Assembly (NCBI RefSeq): GCF_040939455.1
Contig: NC_134120.1
Coordinates: forward strand, 15,614,501-15,678,500
Direction: 5' to 3'
Length of the DNA: 64,000 nucleotides
Source of the DNA: Microcebus murinus
Taxonomy: Eukaryota > Chordata > Mammalia > Primates > Cheirogaleidae
The position numbers were made by a program, and so were the translations under genes. Shown one piece after another: positions 40,817-64,000 of the stretch. Position 1 is the stretch's first letter; each line of letters opens with the position of its first letter. Below the pieces are notes generated by a model that saw nothing but the letters and a program-made list of their open reading frames with translations, searched no databases and had not been told where the DNA came from.

Positions 40817-41450
40817 AACTTCTTAACTGACACTTGTAGCAAAATCCTATAATCACATAATAAATTTGTACATTCCTTGAGATAACACACAGATATGCAT
40901 ATCTATATATTACACATATATAAATATATTCTAATCTATCTACAAAAATATTACCTGTCTCAGAATCTGTCAGGAAGGCAGTGTGTAGTGGAAAAAACAC
41001 TAGAATAGAATTCTGGAGGTCTTGGTTCTGGTCCTCTAATTTAGATGCCTCTATTTCTCCCACTAGTAAAATTAGGTTAAGCCTGATCATCAGCAAGGTT
41101 CTTTCTGGTGCTAAAAATACAATGCACGTATCTGATGATAATGCCATTCCCACTGCTCTTACTTCAGAGTAGTCCAAATGAAAACATTTTTGCTATTTAC
41201 ACATAAACACATATACACCCATACTTCATTCTTATAAAACAGATCAACCAACTCAAAAAATCTTTAAAAAGTGATTAAATGATGTAATGCCAACATTTCA
41301 AAGGCCTGAGTTTGCTATGAACCAGCTGTTACTAATTTTCTCTCTCTACATATTCATATTTGCCTTTTCACGTTGTCTGACTTTATATAGATACAGTACT
41401 ATTTCATATGAGGCATCTAGTAATTAAGCTAAATTCAAAAAACAAAGAGG
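40817..41450 (-). other. MALT1: MALT1 3'UTR, proximal part (3' limit not determined)
   Basis: This is sequence directly after the MALT1 stop codon, reading toward lower coordinates. It is AT-rich and has no AATAAA or ATTAAA on the minus strand, so the transcript should run further, across or up to the Alu at 40,473-40,802. The nearest minus-strand AATAAA I see is inside the antisense L1 (near 39,252). A degraded MIR-like stretch lies at about 40,985-41,130. Assignment as UTR rests only on position. Confidence 0.6.
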
Positions 41451-56800
<15,350 letters not shown>

Positions 56801-56894
56801 CTGTTTAAAAAAAAAAAAGGGAAGGGCATTTAAAGGAGGATATAAAGATGAAAACAAAACCTATGGAAATGGCATCATTATATTAATAATAAAA

Positions 56895-57236
56895 AGTATC
56901 GGCCGGGCGCTGTGGCTCACGCCTGTAATCCTAGCTCTTGGGAGGCCGAGGCGGGCGGACTGCTCAAGGTCAGGAGTTCAAAACCAGCCTGAGCAAGAGC
57001 GAGACCCCGTCTCTACTATAAATAGAAAGAAATTAATTGGCCAACTGATATATATATAAAAAATTAGCCGGGCATGGTAGTGCATGCCTGTAGTCCCAGC
57101 TACCCGGGAGGCTGAGGCAGAAGGATCACTCGAGCCCAGGAGTTTGAGGTTGCTGTGAGCTAGGCTGACGCCACGGCACTCACTCTAGCCTGGGCAACAA
57201 AGCGAGACTCTGTCTCAAAAAAAAAAAAAAAAAAAA
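56895..57236 (+). mobile_element. Lemur-type Alu
   Basis: GGCCGGGCGCTGTGGCTCAC start, lemur linker, poly-A tail. aaaaagtat flanks it. About 100 bases upstream of MALT1 exon 10 and antisense to the gene. Confidence 0.96.
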
Positions 57237-57239
57237 AGT

Positions 57240-59200
57240 ATGCTTTAAGATTGCATTATTTCATTTTAAGATTTTATTATTATTTAATTTCATTTTAGAA
57301 CTATTACATTATGTAGCAGACCATTATACTCTGATGACTACAACAGGCTAAAAAACTCAATCAACTGGAAATTAAACTTACTGATACTTTTGAGAACCAG
57401 GCAAAGGATATGTTATTTGAAGCATAATGGTAATTAATATTAAAGTATACTTTTATGGAATTACAACAAAAGTAAATAATATAATATTCAACTAGACTTT
57501 TAGAGCAAATTTAAACAAGGAATATTTAAAATTGGGTTCCTGTCAAATTAGGTTCTGTTTTGCTGAGAATGGAAGAGGCTAAACAGCAGAAATACCTAAA
57601 AGAGGGACAGGAAGAATTCACATCAGAGCAAGTAAGGGGAAATACCAGAGATGACAGAAAGCAGAACTTCACAAGTACTGTGTTTTTCCTGCAGCAGCCA
57701 TGTGGACATACTGTCTCCTCATAGCTTTTTAAAAAATATTTCCCGTTTGACTGAGATGACGCTACTTTAGGAAAATGTGAAAACTTTTTGTATGAATGTC
57801 TTAACAGTTCATTTTCTGAACTTAGTGCACTGAGATTTTGCTAAAGATAATGTGTTCTGATAGAAATAGTTTTCTTGTTTGTAAGAGGTAAAAAGATCTA
57901 TATCTACACCTTAAAAAGTACCAACAAGCTTAATCAGGTGTGTAGCCTGTCCAACAGTTGTGGAAGGGTGGACATAGCTTAGTGCTTAAGAGGTCTTCAA
58001 AATTCTACCTTTCTTTGATAGTCTGGGGTGGGGTCAAAGGTTAAAAACTCAAGACCATCCCATGACAATAAAAAGCTATGGTAACTTTTTTCTTAAGGAC
58101 AGTGAGGTGTGTGCAGTAAAAGTCACAGCAGACACCAGTATAGACATGCCAGGGAGGGGAGGAGATAGTGTGATGAGAGCACCTGGTAGCACCAGCCAAC
58201 TGTCAAAGAGCCAGATGGGCAGAACGAAGGCCACCTCCTCTGATGCAGGCCAGGACTTGCTGACCAACCCCCATCACGAAGTGCTGCTAAGCAGTTTATT
58301 TGTAAGTTATTATGAATATCACCCTTCTGAAGTCGAAACAGACATGAATAATCACATTCCTGACTTAATGTCTATAATATATAATTCTGATGTTTTAAAT
58401 CACTAAGATTTAAATTTCACCAAAAATCACTTTGGTGAAATTTCTTCTTTTCCATTGAACACTTAATTCTACTGTTAAAAACTAGCCCCAACTTAGAGAA
58501 TGTGACTCTCTCAAAGAGGCAGAAAACCCCACTTTGTGAAAAGCCTCAATAATTTTGTCACAATATCTTCATTCTGTTTACATTTTTAGAGAGTTCTATC
58601 AAATCGCCTAGTCTTATAAATATACACATTTTAGATAAACATGAAATGATACTTATGCCACATTTTTAGTTCAACGAAAAAACTGAGAATACTCACGATG
58701 GATTTCAATAGGAGGCAATATAACACTTAGTATCACTTGTTATTTCTTTTTTTTTTTAAGGTTCTTCTTAAATAAACTAGTACTCTTATACCAAAGTAAG
58801 ACTGTTGGCTAGTTGATCTACAGAAAGAAAATTTTCAGTGTGCTCTTCTGTGAGTTCATCAACCTATCAGAATTCAGACCCAATCCCAGGAGAATGACAG
58901 ATTCAGTTCCATCTTCTCCTAAGTGAGGGAAAATAAGAGAATGTGCTGCCTCTGGTTTACACTGTTATAACCCAGTCATGGATTTAGAGCATGAGGTCAC
59001 CCAAGCTATTAAAGTAGTGAAGTGCTTATAAATCATTGTGGGCTTTTTTGTGGAACACTGTAATTTAATTATATACATCTTAGACTGAGTTTTATTGGCA
59101 GAAAACAATTACAAATGTGTAATAGAAAAAAATCACTGGATTCTTTAGGGAAAAAAATTAGCATCAAATTAATAAGCATCATGGAATGTTTCTGCTTATA
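57240..59200. other. MALT1 intronic DNA, no element recognised
   Basis: AT-rich, with an open 114-codon plus-strand frame at 58,062-58,406 that shows no domain. No exon of MALT1 found. Confidence 0.45.
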
Positions 59201-59205
59201 CCAAT

Positions 59206-59555
<350 letters not shown>

Positions 59556-60489
59556 AATTCTTGATTCATTGGTTTTGTGATCCACACCTGCAAAAGAACA
59601 CTTGGTATTGTTTATAAAATATAAGGGTTCCACAATTTGAGAACTACAAGTCTTAAAATGTATATATTGATAATTGCCTATAACTCTTCTAAAACATTTT
59701 TCCAATGATCATTTTTAATTGCTAGTTCCTAAGATGTCGTAGAGTATATTTTCTTGAATTTAATGGTGATAAAGATGATGGGTAAATAAATCTTACCTTG
59801 TCCAATCTATTTGTAAAAGTTTCTGGATGACAGGAGAATGGGGTGGATTTAAAACAGAGAAGCTGACTGCTGTGCTCCAAAGAAGAGAGGACAAAGACCC
59901 ATTCCGGAAATAAGTTGTAGAAAGAGAAAAGAAAAATCAGATTTCAGAGACATGACAGAGAAAGGAACAATAAATCTAAATGTGAGGAGACAAGAGTGAG
60001 GAACAAAGAAACTTCAAGGCAGCAAGTATGTAAGCAATTGGTGATGGTTTTTAAGTGATAAAATGAATGGAAGAAATTTCCTTTGCTGTAATTTCCTTTC
60101 CTTTCCTTTTACATTTGCTGTAAAAGCCACCCACAACCTCTTGAGCACAAACCGTTTATTGGAAGATGGAAATAAAAATGCCAGTTGATTAAGCAAAAGA
60201 ATAATGAAACCACTAAAGAAAGATATTTTAACTATAAGATCCTAGATATCCTCCAAAGCTTAATACAAAAATTGGTACAGTGTTATAGCATGAATTTCAT
60301 GTCTAATAGTAATTATTATGTTACTTATCCAAAATGAGTTAATATTCAGAACCACCTAGAAAAGGGCCTGGTACATATTAAATGCTATTAAGTATCTGTT
60401 AAATAAACTCTTTGGATATCTATCAAAAATTGAGTTTTGGCATCAAATCTGACTGATTGAATACTTAGTTCTTATTATTCTCATGTACT

Positions 60490-60600
60490 AAATCTTTTAA
60501 TGACTCTCCATGTCTTACAAAATGAAGTCCAAGTTCCTTAGTTTGGCATACCAGGGCCATTTACATTCTAGTCCACACCTACCTGTCCAGCTATGATAAC
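60490..60600 (+). mobile_element. L2 fragment
   Basis: 'acaaaatgaagtccaagttcc' and 'ggcataccagggccatttac' match the L2 3' region. Confidence 0.65.
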
Positions 60601-61095
60601 AGGTGGCCCCCAATAAACCATGGTATCTTTGCCGTTGTGTAGTGTAGTCACCCCAGCCCCGAATCTGGGCTGTATGTGTATAATATGAGTATAATATGGT
60701 GTGACATTCTGCCAGTTTTGGGTCTAAGCCCTAAGAAGCCGTGACAGCCTCCACTTTGGGGATCTAGCCATTATGTAAAGAAAGCAGCTGTATGGAGAGA
60801 CCACTCAGGGAGGGAAGAGAAACTGAGGGAAGGAAAGGTAGAAGGTGGAGGGGGGGAGGGAGGAAGAGGGGGAAGGTGGGGAGAAAGAGAGGGTGGGGGG
60901 GAAAAAGAGATTGATTTTCAATCTTTCACTAATCCCCACTAAGGTGCCAGGCATGTGAGTGAAGCCACCTTGGATGCTGGAATCCCAGTCACCATCTGAC
61001 TGCAACCACGTGAGAGACCCCAAGAAAGACCAGCAGCAGAACCATCTGTTGAACCCACTCCAACCTATAGAACCACGAGAGATAATAAAACTCAT
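60600..61095 (+). mobile_element. LTR-like segment (MaLR type, tentative)
   Basis: 'gaagccaccttggatgctgg', 'aagaaagaccagcagcagaa' and a closing AATAAAACTCA look like an old LTR. It contains a purine tract at 60,811-60,911. Confidence 0.45.
60811..60911. repeat. Purine-rich G/A tract
   Basis: About 100 bases, almost all A or G, with runs GGGGGGG, GGGGG and GGGG. Confidence 0.9.
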
Positions 61096-61096
61096 T

Positions 61097-61373
61097 TTTT
61101 TTTTGTTTTTCCCTCAGAGACAGGGTCTTGCTCTATCGCCCAGGCTGGAATGCAGTGGCCTGATCCTTGCTCACTATAACCTTAAATTCCAGGGCTCAAG
61201 CCTCAGCCTCCCAAGTAGCTGGGACTACAGATATGCACCACCATGCGTGGCTAATTTTAAAAAAATTTCTGTAGAGATGGGATCTTGAACTCCTGGCCTC
61301 AAGTGATCTCACTTGGGCTTTCCAAACTACTGAGATTATAGGAATCAGCCACCAGGTGTGAGCCACACCTGGC
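61097..61373 (-). mobile_element. Older Alu (AluJ-like)
   Basis: Antisense, diverged, with internal deletions (GGGCTCAAGCCTCAGCCTCC). Confidence 0.88.
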
Positions 61374-61439
61374 CTGATACTGTTTTTATACTAGTAAATT
61401 TTGGAATAATGTTATTCAGCAGTAAAATTGCTAATTATT

Positions 61440-61910
61440 CTAATCCCCAGTACACCTTCCCTAGTACTCTATCTTCCAGCTATGCTGAACTGCTTGCGCC
61501 TCACACACACCATCTATTTCATGTCTCCATCCTCGCCATGTCTTAGCCACAGTTCCCCCCACCTCCTTCATTTGTGAATGAAATCTGATCCTTTCTGCCT
61601 CAAATACACCTTCTCATTTTATGCACTTTGTGATCTCCCTATTTATCCCTGAAAATCCTCACCTGGGCTTCATCTCTTAGGTAAAGGTAAAGACTTCCTT
61701 GACTCTTCTAGACTAATCTGATCACCATCTTCTATGAACAATTTCTAGATTTTTACATATTTCTTCTATGGCAGGTACCATGTACTATATTATTCATTTA
61801 CCATCTGTCTCTCCTTATTAAGACTCCAAGGCCTGAGTTCAGGAACCAAGGCTTATTCTCTCTTAAAGGGTAGCACAGATGAGACATTAAATGTTTGGTG
61901 AATTTCAATG
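61440..61910 (+). mobile_element. L2 fragment
   Basis: 'ccttattaagactccaaggc', 'caggaaccaaggcttattct' and 'aaatgtttggtgaatttcaa' match the L2 3' end. Confidence 0.6.
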
Positions 61911-62635
61911 ATAGAAAATGACTTAATATTCAGTTTCAATTAGGAGGTGTTTGACACCTGGCATAATGAAGCTAACAGGTACTATAGAATGAGAGACACC
62001 TGGTTCATCTACTAAACAATCCTGGTTCACCTACTAAATTGTGTAATTCTAAGCAAGTTTTATTAAACAGTTTTAATTTCCATCTACCAAAAATCAGAAA
62101 AAATATCTACATCTCATGGTTAAATTCTACATTACACCAAGTGAAAACATTTAGTTTATTAGTATTACTATTAAATGCATACTTGTGATTAAACCATCCT
62201 CAGCAACTAATCGAGTTATGTTTGAATCTTGTCATTTTGTGTACTTACAGACATACACATGCTTCTCACTAGAGAACAGAATGGCTAGGCCTTTATTTGG
62301 AACACTATTTTAACAGGTCTTTCTTAACCAATGAGATTTGGGAATTTAGAGGAAAGATAATGGAGCTGGAACACACAAAAACTTACTATTGCGAATGAAA
62401 CACAGCAGATTCTTTTTTAAATGTAGTAATTCACAGTCCCTTGTCCCTCTTTAACATCAAGGGCCTTCACCTTCACTGTCACCTAATCCCCTGACTGTAG
62501 CCTCGACTTTGCCATCTAAGCTGCTCCACCTCTAAAAATCTAAAACAACATATTTCCTCTCTGTAACCATAAAACCTTCTATTCTTTTAACAGTTTTGCC
62601 CCTACTACACTTGTTCTTCCAACTCAGTAAACTTT

Positions 62636-62898
62636 TTTAAAAATAGAGATGGGGTCGCCCTTTGTCGTTCAGGCTGGAGTGCAGTGGTGTGATCAAAGTT
62701 CACTGTAGCCTCCTGAGTAGCTGGGACTACAGGCACTCACCACCATGCCCAGCTAATTTTTTTTCATTTTTAATTTTTGTAGCAACAGGGTCTGGCTATA
62801 CTGCCCAGGCTGGTCTCAAACTCCTGACCTCAAGAGGTCCCCTGCTTCAGCCTTCCAAATCACTGGGATTACAGACATGAGCTGCTGTGTGCCTAGCT
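62636..62898 (-). mobile_element. Older Alu (AluJ-like)
   Basis: Antisense, diverged, with an internal deletion in the left arm. Confidence 0.88.
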
Positions 62899-62899
62899 A

Positions 62900-64000
62900 A
62901 CTCAAGAAACTTTTTAAATCTCTTGACTCCTCTATTTTCTCTTAGTTTATTAGCCTTTTCAAGGCTTTCTTTCTCTATGCACTCTTTAACCCTTGGTTAA
63001 TTCCTCCAAATCCCTGCTCTCTTGCTCCCTTCTGGATGTGCCCTATATAACTCTGACTACCATAGTGCCTGGCACACAGTAGATACCTGATAAGTATTTC
63101 TTAAAAGAACAGAAGAACCAGTTCATTAGTCTGCCTTCTCTATTTTAAAGCTGAGCTCGGCTACAGAAAAATTATACAACCGATCTGTACCATTATAAAG
63201 TCTTAATTTTTAAGTCTTAGCTGGACTCTCTCAATATTCTTTCACTTGTAGATGATCAGACATTGCTTCTATTTTCTTTAGCATCTAAGCCTCTGCCACT
63301 AAGTTCTCTATTCAGCCTTAGTCTACTCTCTTTTCCTAAATCCTTTAAGCATCTTACTATGCCCACTTACCTAGAAAGAAAAACTACCAACTAAAAGTGT
63401 ACTCAACTTCCCAGCAAATCGGTATCTTCACCAATCTCTCCTTCCTTCTAATCTCAAAAGAAGAGATTTCAACATTCTGTTAAAGGCAGTGTCTTTTGTT
63501 TTTACCTTGGCCCAAATTTCTAACATCTCCTCTAGGAACTTGCTCCACAAATTGTCCATCCTTTAACAGATCAGTCTAACCTATACAGTTGCAATAGACC
63601 CTTCCTCTCCAAATGTAAATATCCTCATTATTTCTCCATCTCTCTAAAAAATCTGAATATATGCCCCAACTAGTTAACCTCAAATCACTCTTTTTTTAAT
63701 AAATTAATTTATACTCTGTCTTCAGTTGTTCACTTCTAAATCATTCTTTATCCATTTTATCCATATTTTAATTCCTCACTTAACTTAGTAACTGACACAT
63801 ATTAAGCACTTTCAACATTTCACTGAAAGTTGTCAATTATTTCTTCAGTAGCTGAATCCAGTGGACAAATTTCAGACCTTAGTTTACACCTGACCTCTGC
63901 CAGGATCAAAACATTGACTACTTTTATCACCTCTAAATATTAATTTGCTGACCTTTTATGGTATCAATCTCCTGGCTATTTTCCTAGATTCTTCCCTTAT
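62900..64000. other. MALT1 intronic DNA, no exon found
   Basis: Pyrimidine-rich, L2/MIR-like near 63,050-63,110 ('gtgcctggcacacagtagat'). The rest is unassigned. Confidence 0.45.

Noticed and set aside
58660..58740. Donor-like CATC|GTGAGT on the minus strand
   Set aside because: The upstream sequence does not match any MALT1 peptide; an isolated splice-like match.
59790..59830. Possible MALT1 micro-exon with donor AAG|GTAAGA on the minus strand
   Set aside because: The sequence before it does not encode the expected KEQTTDQPL peptide, and no matching acceptor or frame is found.

Overview
The window looks like nuclear DNA of a strepsirrhine primate, most likely a lemur. Two things point there. 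Many Alu copies carry the right-arm and linker form I associate with lemurs (a block reading GGCCAACTAATATATATAG just before the second monomer), and two L1 3' ends have the 'gggggtacaaatgtt' type of 3'UTR. The only protein-coding gene I can support is MALT1, on the minus strand. Its codons agree with the human protein exon by exon, and the exon lengths reproduce human numbering exactly until a one-residue insertion near the C-terminus.

Layout: bases 1-34,400 are intergenic DNA beyond the 3' end of MALT1. They hold old DNA transposons (Tigger, MER20), MaLR-type LTRs, MIR and L1 fragments, Alus of several ages, a 293-base pure pyrimidine microsatellite, two or three minisatellites, several GC-rich stretches without recognisable genes, and two CTCF-like motifs (17,302 and 29,230) in divergent orientation. 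Bases 34,400-41,450 are AT-rich sequence just 3' of the MALT1 stop codon (3'UTR and/or flank). They include a U6 snRNA pseudogene, an antisense L1 interrupted by a Tigger-like element, and a young Alu. Bases 41,451-56,800 contain eight MALT1 coding exons, numbered 17 back to 10 if the human 17-exon structure holds. Bases 56,801-64,000 are the 3' part of the next upstream intron, again rich in repeats.

The part of MALT1 present encodes residues equivalent to human 341-824. This covers the paracaspase domain with the catalytic His415 and Cys464 codons both in one exon, the linker with Trp580, the third Ig domain, and the C-terminal tail with the ubiquitinated Lys644 and the TRAF6-binding sites at Glu653 and Glu806. 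The death domain, Ig1, Ig2 and the short exons before residue 340 lie beyond the right edge. I found no intact transposon ORF, CRISPR, bacterial-type operon or convincing new gene. The observations most worth checking are the CTCF pair, splice-site and repeat relations inside MALT1, and nested or inverted repeats. Comparisons with human MALT1 and repeat consensus sequences are from memory, not from an alignment.
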